Positions 45,213-56,785 of a stretch of 64,000 nt of DNA are shown one piece after another (the stretch's first letter is position 1; each line of letters begins with the position of its first letter). This stretch comes from Venturia oleaginea (Eukaryota; Ascomycota; Dothideomycetes; Venturiales; Venturiaceae), in assembly GCA_013176395.1 (NCBI GenBank), contig JABMLP010000035.1, forward strand, positions 124,001-188,000, written 5' to 3'. The notes beneath the pieces were generated by a model that was not told the origin of the DNA, ran no database searches, and saw nothing but the letters and a program-made list of their open reading frames with translations. The position numbers and the translations under genes are program-made.

Positions 45213-45737
45213 TCACCAAGGCACAGCGCCCGGCCCTGTCTCCCTCCGCCACGTCCCTTCCTCCCTAATCGGACTCGCCTCCCCAATCGGACTCGCCTCA
45301 CCAACCTCTCTCTCCTCCACACCTTTATCACCACCCTCCTTAGCCCACCTCTTGTGCAGCCTCCTCGCAACAAACTTCCCCGTCCCCCAAATACTAGCAC
45401 TCACAATCGCAGCCCCGATACTCGTGGGCGCCGCCACCCACGCAACGCCCGTCACGACTGAGCCAAACGCCGTTGCACCAATTGCCGCCGCGACAGCGCC
45501 TACGGCAACAAATTTGGCATAGCGGACTATGCGCCAGAATATGAAGGTACCGAGGTAGCGGAGGGAGCGGAGGAGGGCGCGGGTTCGGAACCGGGAGGGA
45601 TGGTTTGTGGTTGCGGAGGGATTGAGGAGGTAGTTGAAGTTTCTTTTTGCGTTGCGGAGGGCGGAGGAAGATTGTTGGGAGACGGCGAGATCGTCGGAGG
45701 GGGTGGTAGCTGTTGCAGAGCCTCTGGAAGGGGACAT
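45213..45737 (-). CDS. Small membrane protein, unknown family
   Basis: Intronless, 174 aa from the ATG at 45737. After a Ser/Thr-rich N-terminus comes RALLRSLRYLGTFIFWRIVR, then a long hydrophobic stretch rich in Ala, Gly and Val (residues about 85-135), enough for two membrane helices, then a basic KFVARRLHKRW and an acidic tail with a duplicated GEASPI. The layout (basic-flanked Ala/Gly helices) suggests an integral membrane protein of mitochondria or ER; no family recognised. Coding-strand composition shifts from C-rich at the start to G-rich at the end. Confidence 0.55.
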   Translation of the reverse strand: MSPSRGSATATTPSDDLAVSQQSSSALRNAKRNFNYLLNPSATTNHPSRFRTRALLRSLRYLGTFIFWRIVRYAKFVAVGAVAAAIGATAFGSVVTGVAWVAAPTSIGAAIVSASIWGTGKFVARRLHKRWAKEGGDKGVEEREVGEASPIGEASPIREEGTWRRETGPGAVPW

Positions 45738-47636
45738 TTTGGTTTGTTTGGGCTGGATGGAGAGCAATTGGAATGGAAATTAAGATGGGACTCTGGGCGC
45801 GAGTCAGGGGTATTTTTGGATGCGGTCATCGTTTTTCTCCATCATACTTTTCTTCTTCCATTATTATCACCAATCACCAGTCCATCATCATCACCTTCAG
45901 CCTCGTCAGCCTTGGATTTCTTATTGAGCCGCGATGCCCATGAACAACCGTTTCATGGACTCGATTCCCTAGGCACCAGCTCACACAGATCCTTGGTCCG
46001 TCAGTATCACACTCTTGAATTGATCATTCGATCACATGCCTATACCCCGAATCGGCCTTGCGAAAGATTCCGTTCATCTTTGGTTGACGCTCATTCGTCG
46101 TAGTCATGTACATAAACATGGGCTCTACTGGATGTAGCATGCCAGACGTTGGCGCAATGGTGTTGCAGTCACAAACACTAGAAACATGGCCATCATCCTC
46201 AATCAGATCAAAAAGTAGCTCATTCCAGCCTCGTCGTCATGGGAAAACGGTAAGGATATATTGCACGAGTCATGATCCCGGAGCCCACCTTTGTCCGCGT
46301 CTCCTTCATCTCCTCCAATATATCATCACAACATCAACACCAATCTTCATGCTTATAATTTCATCCAAATCCCAAGAACGCATACGTATCGATTAGAGTG
46401 CTCCATTGGAGCCAGTGCTTCAATCTCGAGACCAGCCACCATTCTCGGTCGTATGATTGTGCACGAATCTGATGCGATGTGTTTGTCAGTCTACAAGATA
46501 AGGTTCCTCACTCACGATTTTCTGACCTTTCCATCAAGTTCACGAAAGCGACCATGTTTTGGTCGTGCACATTGCCGAGAAGCTATGCCACGCTCAGCTG
46601 AAACTCTTCCCACGACCGTATACGCATAGCATCGGTAGCAAATGCCCAGCCACTCATAAGTAGTACTACGAAGTCCAAATCGAGACCGAAAGCTTATAGT
46701 CACCCTGCGGACAACATTCTGCGAGCATCAACCGTACGATCAGCGTGGCTTTCTCAAGTCCTTCTGGGCAGCTCGGCTTTTGGCCATGGAAAGTTTCCCC
46801 ATGGACTAGGACTATTACGATCATGATGCCCAAATCCAACGCTGGCAATCTTCGTCCACTTGCACAACCTCGATGTACTCTGGCGCGACGCGAGCGAAGT
46901 ACAATGTCATTTTTGCGGACTTGCGTATGACCCTTGCTTCTGGCAATTCATATCTATCGTCATGTTCCCTGATCACCGTAGTCGAGAATCTTTGTCTGGG
47001 TAACATGGCTCCCCTATAGATTCGAATTTCTCTTCCAGTCATCTCCGCCTATTTTTGCTCTTTGTGATCAAGAAGATTAATCTCGTCTTAATTCTGACAA
47101 TCACGATCGATAAATCCTTCCTGAGGCAAACGGCTTCCCCATCGTTCCGAAACCTTTTTCCTTTTTGCTCTGCTGTTATATACCTTATATACATGTTGTG
47201 GCCTATGGTTAACACCTCGAACACATGTGCTACGATCGACTCATGGGCAATGGACAAATTTCAGATAGCGGGCATGAGTATTCCCACAGCTTGCGCGAAT
47301 TTAGGGAAGGCTACAACGAAGCCACGGCCAGAGGTCGTGCAAAGCAAGATTTGAATCGAGTCTGTGTCATTTGAGACTTTTTCCTATCCACTGGCGTTTT
47401 CAATCGATTCCACTCCTCAACAAGATACCTCCCTTGGCGCCTTGCCATCGTCCTCTACATTCGCAATATAGAGTGAGGATTCATTGATTTTACAGCAGCT
47501 TGACATATATCACGCATGGTGCTGGATAAGAAGAGGCCTGAATAATCTTACCAGAAAATATCCCTCGGACATGATCATCTTTCCAATCAAATTAATAATT
47601 CCACACTTATCAAAATCCAACATACCATCAACACCA
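45738..47636. other. Gene-free interval
   Basis: Nearly 1.9 kb without a convincing gene; overlapping short ORFs near 46.1-46.9 kb have no motifs and no splice sites that join them. Confidence 0.4.
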
Positions 47637-50189
47637 TTACCCCAACATCTGCCCACCCGTACTACTATACATTACCCCATCATCCAAACTCAGCCCCACA
47701 CCCATCCCCATAGCCTCCCCACCCACGAAACCCACCCTACCATCCCTCGCCCCGCCACACCCCTGCCTATAATCAATACTAACAAAACAACCATTCCCCA
47801 AATCCTTACTACCAGGACACTTCCCACAATTGCCCCTCTCCCCAGCCTTGATATCCTCATACGCCTGCCTCAACGCCATCCCCGAAATCTCACAATTCCT
47901 CCCACTTGTATCCTTGCCTCGAATCGTAACACTACAGCCCAACCCCAGGAAATTCTTGGAGCAGTTTCCGGAGTCGGCGGTGTCGTCGTTGGAGCGGTAG
48001 GTGTGATTTCCCCCTGGTAGTTCTTTGATAGCTTGATCGCATATTTTGACTCTGGAGAAGAGTGCGTAGCCTCGACATTCCCACCGATCTTGACACTTGA
48101 AGGCGCAGAATTTCTGTTTTCCCTCGCAATACTTTAAACTGCCGTCTTTTTCTTTTTTGATAACGCCAGGGGTTTTCCAATGACAGGGACAAGAACGGTA
48201 AACATTTGTCTTGGGACTGATTCCCTCGCCCTCGATAACGAAATTATTCGTGTCGTAGGTCGATGTTCCGATGGGTAGGTACCAGGTGTAATGAAAGCCT
48301 TCCCGCTCGATTTTGATGTTTTTACCCTCGTCGTTCAGTTTATCTGAGGGTGCCCATTTGAATGGCCAGAACGTGGTTTTGGGATCACGTTCGGTGCCGT
48401 TGTATTTGTAGAAGACGTCGCCTTCGACCATCCATTTTGCGCATACGAAGCCTCGGTCTGTGTTGACGGTATAGGCTGGATAGGTGCAGTCGGCGTCTGG
48501 ATCTGTGATGAATACGCGGAGGAAGGTGAATGGTACGAGGATATCTGCGTCATATCTGGTTTGATTTGCTGATGCTGTGACAGTGATATTCACGATTGGC
48601 TTGCCGTCCGGCAGGGGTTTCGTATCAACTTTGATGATGTTGGAGAGTTCGGATTCCTTCCCGGTTTTGCTAACGGCTTGGACCTTGAATTCTAGATTCT
48701 TGGACAGGATGGCGAGATTGCCGATGGTGACTCGATTCAGGTAACCAGGCATGCGAACGACTTCTTTGTTGTTGAGATAGACCACCATGGCCTCTGCCTC
48801 TCCGGAGATGAACCATTCAAGCTCGACAGATTTGAACTCGATGTTGATGGCTTTCAGGCCTGTCGGAGGCGCTGGTTTCTCTCCACCTCCAGAGAGTGGC
48901 CCGGGGGATGTGATCAGTGGCCCTCCCTTCTCAACCGCATTGATAAGTGTGTCCATATACGTTTCATTTGGCAAAGTTCCGTAGGGGTTGGGTAGAGTGG
49001 CACTTGTGACCATGACAAGACCAGCGTGTCGCTGCTTAGCCAGCGCTACTACTTCACGTATCTTGTCTTGCGGGGTGTTGTAAATGATGTGCCAGTACTT
49101 TCGGTCGTCATTGGGTATCCATTCTTCCGTGGTGAACTCAATACCATATTGATCATAAAGAGTTATCCCTTGGGTGCGATTGAGATATTCAGCATAGCTT
49201 CGCTCGTATGTGACCAGGGTATCAGCACTGAACCATGATTAGTCCACTAATATCGTCCGTATCAGCAGCAAATGACAACCTTTCTTTGAAGCACTCGGGT
49301 ATTGACTCGCCACTATTCAATACGGTGTACGCGCCAGGATGTTTTCGCTTTGTATTGTCACTCAATAAGCGATACACCCGAGCAGTCAAGTTGTTGGTCT
49401 CACACTCCATCCAAACCTCATCGAAAAAGATACCCCCGATAATACCAGGGTAGAGTCTATTCATACCAATCAGCGAATTTCACCACGAAAAAAAAAAAGT
49501 ACCATACCGATACCACGTCTCGACATCAGTCTGTATCTGTGCTATCCAATCAGAAAGATCCGAAGAGCCAAGTTGTGTCTTGAATGGTTTGTCGCCGAAT
49601 TTTCCCGAGTTTGCGCTGAGACCGAGATAACCTGTCCTAACATAGCCAATTACAGTTTTCCCGGAATCACTTGCATTTTGGATGGCTGAAGCCCAGTCTT
49701 TGGCCTTGTCAGCACCGGGACCGTTGTTCACGTTCGCGACGAGGACGCTGACTTTATCTGCTGGGTAGGCGATCATTCGATCCCATTCTTGCTTGGAGCT
49801 AGGATTTATGTAGGATGCCAGGGCGATATGTTCTATGTTCGCAGAACGTCAATTTATGGTTCAATCATGGTGAAGTCTGGAGCGGGTTATCATGACTTAC
49901 GACCAGTTGCATTGCTCACTGGGGTCTTGATTCTCATCGCATTGTCCAGCGCTACATTCCTGGTTGACTCTGCATAGGTCCCAGTGATTTGTTGTTCATG
50001 GGCAATACCATCTTCCTGTATGTCTAGATGCAGCGCAGACCTAAGTTCAATGGGGCTGTTGTCGCCAGCGACGTGGGATGTCTGTCCCGTCCAGACCGAC
50101 GCACCATCACTTCTGCTGCGAAGGAGACGGGAACTTGCCAAAGCCGGTCCCAGGAGGAAGAGCACGAAAGTGGTCCTCTTGGACAACAT
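47637..50189 (-). CDS. Secreted spherulin-4-type glycosidase-like protein with Fn3 domain
   Basis: Four exons on the minus strand: 49901-50189, 49508-49832, 49280-49456 and 47637-49227. Introns are 68, 51 and 52 bp; the third has an unusual GTTGTC donor but a good GGACTAATC branch. Phases close and the product is 793 aa. A signal peptide (KRTTFVLFLLGPALA) precedes a domain of the spherulation-specific family 4 type (residues about 100-340): IALASYINP, VLVANVNNGPG, WYRLYPGIIGGIFFDE (the FFDE acidic pair lies at an expected catalytic position) and a LVMVTSATLPNPY block. Relatives are endo-galactosaminidases acting on fungal wall exopolysaccharide. Next come an Fn3-like domain (PPTGLKAINIEFKSVELEW) and a Cys-rich C-terminal half of unknown fold. 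The first ATG at 50189 is chosen for the signal peptide. Confidence 0.85.
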
Positions 50190-50829
50190 TCTGAAGATAG
50201 CTGAAGAAATTCTCAATATCGACACTGGAGGAGAGCAGATGCTATGTGGAGATTCAATGTGTCGATCCGGATCATCCAGGGAAGAGAGAGCCGCATTCTC
50301 TCCACGAACCAGTTCTCCGGGTGACGGCGGAGAAATGCAACGAAGGGATTGATGCGAACGCTCTCAAGGTGGTAAGTGGATTGGTGGGATGCGACGATCC
50401 AATGACTGTACGACGGGAAAGCTGAACTGGTCGATCGAAATTGTTCTATTCTAGATTGTGGACTTATTTCCGCTAATCTATCAGATTGATTGTTTGCGCC
50501 GCACTGTTGGTCTTCTGGAGGCGTGATAATTAGAATGTAGGGGCACTTTATTGTCTTAGCGAAAAAGACCTGGACCTAAATGAAATGGAGAACTTGATGT
50601 TCTTCGCTTCGCAAGGACTGGACGGCAATCTACGCGTGTATGGATAAGGTATATGCCTACCAGGACGCCGCAGATTCTATACGAATTTCTGCCGAGTGTG
50701 CACTTCTTTCTCTCTAGGGCAATAGATCAAAAAAAGTGGAGGTGGGGTAGAGCACCTTGGCCTTGATATCCCAAAACATCGTGACGATGATGCCTTAGCC
50801 GTGGATTACTTATTTCGCTTTGTTCCCAT
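50190..50829. other. Gene-free interval (promoter of the spherulin-4-type gene)
   Basis: No ORF with motifs; it should hold the promoter of the gene starting at 50189. Confidence 0.35.
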
Positions 50830-51350
50830 TTCGAACTTCTAGTTGAATCCCTTAAAGGGATCGTGAAATCAGACTTCGATTGCGCTTATTTGCGACCAAC
50901 GATCAGACCGAATCAGCATGTGACATGGGAAGAATTTGAAATAACGGCTCCAATTTGGTGCCAAAGAAACATGAGTCTCTTGTAGAGGATGTTTCGACGG
51001 CCAAGATGGAAGATTTCTGGTCAGTGAGGCGCTGGTAGAAAATATACTTGAGCGCAATGTGCATTGACTGACCATTTGATAGCAATCGCTGTTACATCGC
51101 CACAACGTCTCCGTACGCCAGCCATACCGCAAGTCTAGGTGGGAGAACAGTGTCGGTCTTCTTGCCCTGAGCAACCTTGTCGAGTGCTTTGTTGAGTCTA
51201 CAAAGAACCATGTTCTTTAAGCCAATAGCTCGGATGCCATTCAAATAGATGTAAAGAACGGTCTCAGCAGGGGAAGGATCAGCCTTTACTCAATCATTCT
51301 TCTTGCCTTTCTTCCTCCAAGCATTGGCGGCGCTATTCAACTGTTAGCTT
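50830..51350 (-). pseudogene. Decayed gene fragment, family unknown
   Basis: One minus frame from about 51345 to 50900 reads like protein throughout (NSAANAWRKKGKK, ETVLYIYLNGIRAIGLKNM, VLPPRLAVWLAYGDVVAM, MHIALKYIFYQRLTDQK) but contains an in-frame TGA near 51296 and a TAA near 51090. No splice signals would remove both. Probably a dead gene or a fragment of one. Confidence 0.4.
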
Positions 51351-51413
51351 ATGAAAGCAGTCTGGAGATGAGAGACTGGAGCATGATCAAACTAATTAAA
51401 AAATCATTACGAG

Positions 51414-51686
51414 TTAATCCGCGCAGGCTCTGATGATTACGCCACTGCCGTCGATGGAGTTCAAGCCTGGAAGATCTTCCATCACGGCAGTACTACATTT
51501 GTTGGAAGCTTCGGTAGCACAGCCCGAAACGCGGTCATCGAGGACATTGGCGATCCCAAATGACAAGGTGTCTGCACCAGCACCACAAACAAAAGTTTGT
51601 ATACCGTCGTCTGTGACCAAGGGACCGAAAGCAATGTCATTCGCACATTGATGATAGTCGCTTGATGGATGACTTGGCTGAGGTCG
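51414..51686 (-). CDS. Possible terminal exon of a small Cys-containing protein
   Basis: A frame opens after an acceptor-like AAATACAG at 51687 and runs to a TAG... stop at 51414, giving about 90 residues with four to five Cys (HQCANDIAFG, TFVCGAGADT, VSGCATEASNKC, IIRACAD). Such spacing is seen in small secreted fungal proteins, but I could not find the first exon with a signal peptide. Treat as tentative. Confidence 0.3.
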   Translation of the reverse strand, partial: RPQPSHPSSDYHQCANDIAFGPLVTDDGIQTFVCGAGADTLSFGIANVLDDRVSGCATEASNKCSTAVMEDLPGLNSIDGSGVIIRACAD

Positions 51687-52257
51687 CTGTATTTGTACAT
51701 GAAAGAAGATGAGATGGTTGAGCTAAGAATCACGTCTGACAACCCGACGAAAACAAAACATCGGATATAGCTCGGCCGAGCCTCGTATGCCACAACGCTC
51801 CAAACGTAAGTGTACCTGCTCAAGTACAAAAACCATGATACGATTACAATAGACAATACATTCGCATTGAATGTGTATGGCAAAACACGTTAACGGATTA
51901 AAGGTAAAAAACACCATTCCCACAATCAAACATCCACATCAAATCATCATTTACTTCAGGCCTGATCACACTCCCTAGAACTCTTGGCTATCCAGAGGGG
52001 ACTAGATGAAATCTCGAATCCTCCCATCATTATCTTAAAGCTTCAACCTTCCTCATCACCACTTCTGCCCGCCAAACGCGCTCGACATGTATATTCAGAT
52101 ATCGCAGGCTAAAATCTGCTCGTCGGTCAAGGCTCCACCGACTCTCGGCATGAGCAGATTACACCAAGGGTAAGAGAAAAGTAGAAGAAGCCTTGCGATA
52201 AATAGCAAAATCTCGAGTATCAGAAATAAGATGATGTTATTTTTAGACGGCTAGAGG

Positions 52258-52523
52258 TTACAGTTCCACCGGATATCTCGTCCGGACTTGCTTTCCGTAC
52301 CTAAGTAAGTCAGCAGCATACCTAACATGGATATTAAGAATACAACTCACCGTCTAAACAACTCCGGCACAGGCGTCATCACAATAGCAATGAGTCCCAA
52401 AAGCGTCGCACCCCACCCTACCCCCATCGTGTCAAAAAGCGGCGGTCCAGCAAGCGGCTACAAACGCACAAGTCAGCTACCCACACACACACACAATCTA
52501 CTAATCTACTAAACAGAGCCGAA

Positions 52524-52560
<37 letters not shown>

Positions 52561-54220
52561 AAATTCGAGCAAGACAGAGAATCCAAGACTCACCAAAACA
52601 GTACCAACAATACTCCTCAAACAAGTCGTCGCAGCAACAGCACTCGCCGCATACCGCGAGAAGGAATCAACAATATACGTCTGACTCCCCAAAAAAATCC
52701 CCACCATCCCAAACCCAAACGGCACCAGCGCCAAGATAGGCACGATCCAATGCCAACCTCTCTCAGCAGCCCATCCATAAAGAATAAGACTAGGTCCAAC
52801 ACCCACAGTGACAAATATGAGCTTGCCAAGGCGCATTTCAGGCTCGAAGACGCCGTTGTTGAGAAGGCGGAGACGGGTGACGCGACGGTCGATTGTGCGC
52901 ATTAGGACGAGGAGGGAGAGGCACATCCCTATTGCGAAGGAGATGTAGACTAGACCTGTTGTTTCGACGGACCAAGCGTAGTGGGTTGTAAATGTTGTTG
53001 GGATGGTGGTGAAGAGGAGGTAGAGCATGCCGTAGATTGTGGCGACGTAGGAGGCGAAGATGATTACGACGGGGGAGCGTGTGAGGAGCTTTGTATCGTA
53101 AGATGAGATGCGGTAATAAATTGGGAGGGGGAGACATGCCTTTACTGGTCTGATTTTGAGATGCCGAGGGCGAGTTTCGATCTTAGATCCGTGCGACCCA
53201 ATTCTTTTTGTAGACGTTTGGTTTTGCGCTTCAAGACTTCGGGTGCGTAACATTCGTTCATGAAGAACGTCATGAGAGTAGTCATGACACCGCTCGCAAT
53301 GATGAGAATCCAGTATGCCCACCGCCATCCTAACTGTTGGGCAATGAAGCCACCGCAGATTGGGCCCACGGCTGGCGAGAGAGTTTGAATGAGCTAGAAG
53401 TAATCAGCGAGCCCTCGATGACGGAAAAGTATTAGACAAATCTACCAACACAATTCCCATAGCAAAAGACCTCCGCTCAATGGGATACAAATCCGCAACG
53501 AGAGCAGGAGCAATAGCCATAGCAGCTGATCCACCGATTCCAGCAAGAAACCTCATGATAATCAGACCCGTCATGTTTTGCGCGAAACCGCATCCGACTA
53601 GAAAGGCGACAAAGAACCAGGAAGAGAGAGTGACAACGATATATCGTCCGTACATCTCGCTGATGGAATTAACACATCTTCGACATGATTTTTGCATTGA
53701 GGAATCTCACCTCAAAGGAGCAAGGAACAGTGGTCCCAGTGCCCAGCCAAGAAGATAAATGGTAATCATAAGTGATCCTACCGACTGTGATGGCTCGTGG
53801 AGGTCAGCCATTGTTTGTGAGATTCCGGGTGCGAAGATCGAGGACCCAAGAGGACTGCCCAGATCAGTCAAACGCTTCTCAACGTTCACGACGTCCACTT
53901 TCATACCTAAGAAACGTGATCAAACTAATAATCGTCATGTTCATTCGCCTCTTCTTTGCAGGCCAATATCTGTCACTTCAATCAGACACTCTTAACGCGA
54001 ACTAAGATCGCAGAGAGACTGACAATGGATTTCCTGAGTCCTTCTGAGACTCCCAAGCGATCAAGCCTTTGTCAAGATCTGTGATTTGAGCAGGCAGTGT
54101 AGTTGGCGTCCTCTGAATTGGCTCCAGCCCTTCGACATGCTCAACAAGATCTGGCGGGTTCTTCTCCATCTCATCTTGCTTCTCGTATGCCTCATGGACG
54201 CTCAATGTTGAGTGCGACAT
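52258..54220 (-). pseudogene. MFS drug-efflux-type transporter with one frameshift
   Basis: Exons on the minus strand: 54024-54220, 53907-53969, 53698-53854 (approximate lower edge), about 53450-53650, 53140/53146-53393, 52594-53088, 52351-52457 and 52258-52300. They spell a 12-helix DHA1-type MFS protein: NMTIISLITFL, SPLGSSIFAPGISQTM, LSEMYGRYIVV, RFLAGIGGSAAMAIAP, LIQTLSPAVGPICGGF (antiporter-type motif C), LLTRSPVVIIFASYV, and a FRRYGKQVRTRYPVEL end. Family members export drugs or toxins across the plasma membrane. The exon 53140-53393 has length 2 mod 3, so whichever donor is used for the next intron (GT at 53145 or GC at 53139) the frame is lost near 53160. Several usual residues before the RP..LL block are also absent. 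Either a recent pseudogene or a sequencing error. Confidence 0.75.
52481..52557. repeat. CA microsatellite and 31-bp poly-A inside an MFS intron
   Basis: A CA run lies near 52481-52494 and an uninterrupted run of 31 A at 52527-52557 (poly-T in the transcript). Both lie in the 136-bp intron 52458-52593 of the MFS gene. The T run could act as a long polypyrimidine tract; length is likely to vary and is error-prone in assembly. Confidence 0.9.
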
Positions 54221-55087
54221 CTCAAGCTCGAGCTCGGTGTAATCGGGCGGCTGTTTGGGGTTGGTTAGGGCCCACGAAAAACAGCGAATGCCTTCGAGAA
54301 AGTGAGGTGCATTTTGATTCTCGCCCGGGAACAAGGACCCTGATTAGCCTCAATGCACCCGGGCCAATGATATGTAGAGGAACATGGTTAGTAAGCCACT
54401 TCTGATGCTTTTCCCCAGATCCGGCCCAATTCGGCTGTCACGGCATTTCCAGAAGCGTGCCAAGACATGGTTATCTGGTGTCATCATTTTGTGCCCATGG
54501 CGTGAATTGAGGACTGTGGCTTGTTAAGAGATTACTACGTCCTAATACATAATTCACTCGCTTGTTGATTAGCAGAATGTCTTAGCATGGGAAGACTTCA
54601 TAGCATCAGGCTGAAACATGAAACTGGTGGCCAGGAGTTAAATTGACTGCGCATTTGTGGACGCGTAGATGGCGGCCTCACCACCATTGCAGTCAATCTC
54701 TCCTCTTTTAATCCTAGGCGTTCAACTTGTGATAATGACAAGAAAGCCGTCAGATGTAGACCTATATCGTTTAGATGTGATGAGTTAGAAAGAGTTCACG
54801 TTCCGATCTCGATTGTGATGATGGTAAAAGTACCAAGCTTGGCCAGTCAGTGATAAGTAATTTGCGAATCTTGCCTGTCAAAATTTCCGAACATTCATAC
54901 CACCAGAGACATACACACCTCAGCATCTTGTTTGAAACATCCATGTAAAGGGCATGCGAACCGACCCACTGCTATAACTCATCGATACAATAAAAACAAC
55001 CCACCAACAAAGAGCTCCAAACCTGAACGTCAGTCCATGACGATCAATCCACAAAGACGGCAAAGGGTAGTCGCGAATATCAGCTTT
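54221..55087. other. Gene-free interval
   Basis: Between the start of the MFS gene and the 3' end of the hydrolase gene I see no supported ORF. Confidence 0.4.
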
Positions 55088-56017
55088 CTATTTCTTGCGA
55101 ATTAGCCAGGCGACAACAGCAAGTAGCCAAACACAGGGTTCCCCTACCGTACTTGGATTAGAGCTCAACCATTTGAGTATAAGCTTGAAAACTAGGTCAC
55201 TATTCCCATCAAACATTGGGAAGTGTGAGTTGCCCTTGATGCCCTTCTCAGGTAGTCGCACCACCTCAGTCGGCGTGGTACCGTATGGTGCTGCAATCTT
55301 GACCCACGCAGGGACCGTTTCCAAGTAATCTCCCCAATATACCACAGTTCTTACACTTGGGATCAGGTTGCCAGCTGATGCCGTGCCACCAGGTTCGACC
55401 AGTGCCAACTCTTTGACTAGGTGATTGATTTTGTCCAACACGTGCATTATCAATGCAGCGCCGTGACTATGCGCAAGAACCTCGCATTCTCCAATCTTGA
55501 CGATAGCATCTACGATGCCTTTTGCTTCCACTTCATCATTGTTCCTCCTCCTGGCAGATTGTCCGCCTACGAGGGCATCAAAGGCCTCTACAGGAAATTG
55601 TCCACCTTCGAACACTCTCCTCGCATCATACCCATCAGCAGGGCCAATCCTGAACCTATCCCAAATCTGCTTTGCAGTTCTATGTTCTACACTCCTAGCC
55701 GCGGTGCGCAGTTCATCCGGAGCTCTTTGAGAACGACCATTGTCAATGGTGTCCAGTGTATAGACGTGATATCCGGCTTGGCTTGCCAGAACTGCCCAGC
55801 CAGGACGACCATCCGGGGTAGCTTCCCACATTGCTCCTGTCAAACCACCGCCGTGGATGAAGACCAGAGGCCGGCGCTTCTCGGGGACATAGTGATTGTA
55901 GCCGTATTTCGAGGTGGGAGGGAAGTATTGGACGTAGGTTTGATTCGTAATTATATAGGAATCGTCGTAGGGGACACGTTCGCCGGTGGTATAGAAGGAG
56001 GTTCGTGGAGGTGGCAT
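55088..56017 (-). CDS. Alpha/beta hydrolase with C-terminal membrane tail
   Basis: Intronless, 309 aa from the ATG at 56017. The oxyanion block LVFIHGGGLTGAMWE, the nucleophile elbow LAHSHGAAL (Ser in A-H-S-H-G, first Gly replaced by Ala), an acidic residue in ALVEPGG and a GNSHFPMFDGNSD His loop give an alpha/beta hydrolase catalytic set. Related fungal proteins are annotated only as esterase- or lipase-like. The last 20 residues (VWLLAVVAWLIRKK) form a hydrophobic helix ending in basic residues, as in tail-anchored proteins; this is uncommon in soluble members. There is no signal peptide. Substrate unknown. The nearest genes, on either side, have no obvious functional link. Confidence 0.8.
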   Translation of the reverse strand: MPPPRTSFYTTGERVPYDDSYIITNQTYVQYFPPTSKYGYNHYVPEKRRPLVFIHGGGLTGAMWEATPDGRPGWAVLASQAGYHVYTLDTIDNGRSQRAPDELRTAARSVEHRTAKQIWDRFRIGPADGYDARRVFEGGQFPVEAFDALVGGQSARRRNNDEVEAKGIVDAIVKIGECEVLAHSHGAALIMHVLDKINHLVKELALVEPGGTASAGNLIPSVRTVVYWGDYLETVPAWVKIAAPYGTTPTEVVRLPEKGIKGNSHFPMFDGNSDLVFKLILKWLSSNPSTVGEPCVWLLAVVAWLIRKK

Positions 56018-56785
56018 CTTGGGTGCTTGGTATCGAACCGAAGTTATGGAATCTGGACTACTTTGTGCACTTCAAGCTTCTAGCCAAGTTCATAGCCTCA
56101 ATTCGATCTGCTTCGCTGATGTCAGATTGCCTATCATCGCTGCGCAACATGACACAATACGGATGCAGACTGTGAGACTTTCTGTAATACTCCGTAACAT
56201 AACAGACCATCTTTTCCTTGAGCAACCAAAGAGTATCCGCGTATAGGACAATGACACAGCTTCATGAATGATCCATCGAACCTGGTATCTGGGCAGAGAA
56301 GCTAAGCTGTATGTTTTCTTCACGTGAAATATAGGCACTGCTGGAAAGGGCTTCTCTCGCGTAGAGTATCGTGGGATGTTTAATAAATCCGACAACGAGA
56401 AAACAAAGGAATGCAAGGGGCGGACTTAGGGGCACGCCAGGAGAGCACTTACAAAGCCACCTCACACGTGATCTTCACCATGCTATCATCCGCATTCCTC
56501 CTCCATTCACTACTCCATCATCGAAACCCTCTTTGGAAACGTGAATATCTCTCTCCACTAAAGCCAAGTAGTCATCAAATGTAGGTATCGAGTCTTCAGC
56601 CTAAAAATGGCTCCCTCACGACGCCGTCTGCCTCTCAACGGCTGCTAGCCAGCGAGCTTGAGGTCATAGTTAAGAGCACGGAGGAAACGTCTCCTATTTT
56701 AAAAGGTGCCATGCTGGCCTGGTGTCCATAGTCTTTTATATGATAACCCTCAGATCCCGTCCTTATTCCTTCTCTCTATTTCAAA
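56018..56785. promoter_or_regulatory. Divergent spacer between hydrolase and lactonase genes
   Basis: 768 bp separate the two divergent start codons. No ORF with motifs. A pyrimidine-rich leader (TCCTTCTCTCTATTTC) precedes the lactonase ATG, typical of fungal transcription start regions. Confidence 0.4.

Noticed and set aside
52501..53328. 275-codon minus ORF ending in a poly-Phe run
   Set aside because: It reads through two introns of the MFS gene; the Phe run is the intronic poly-T.
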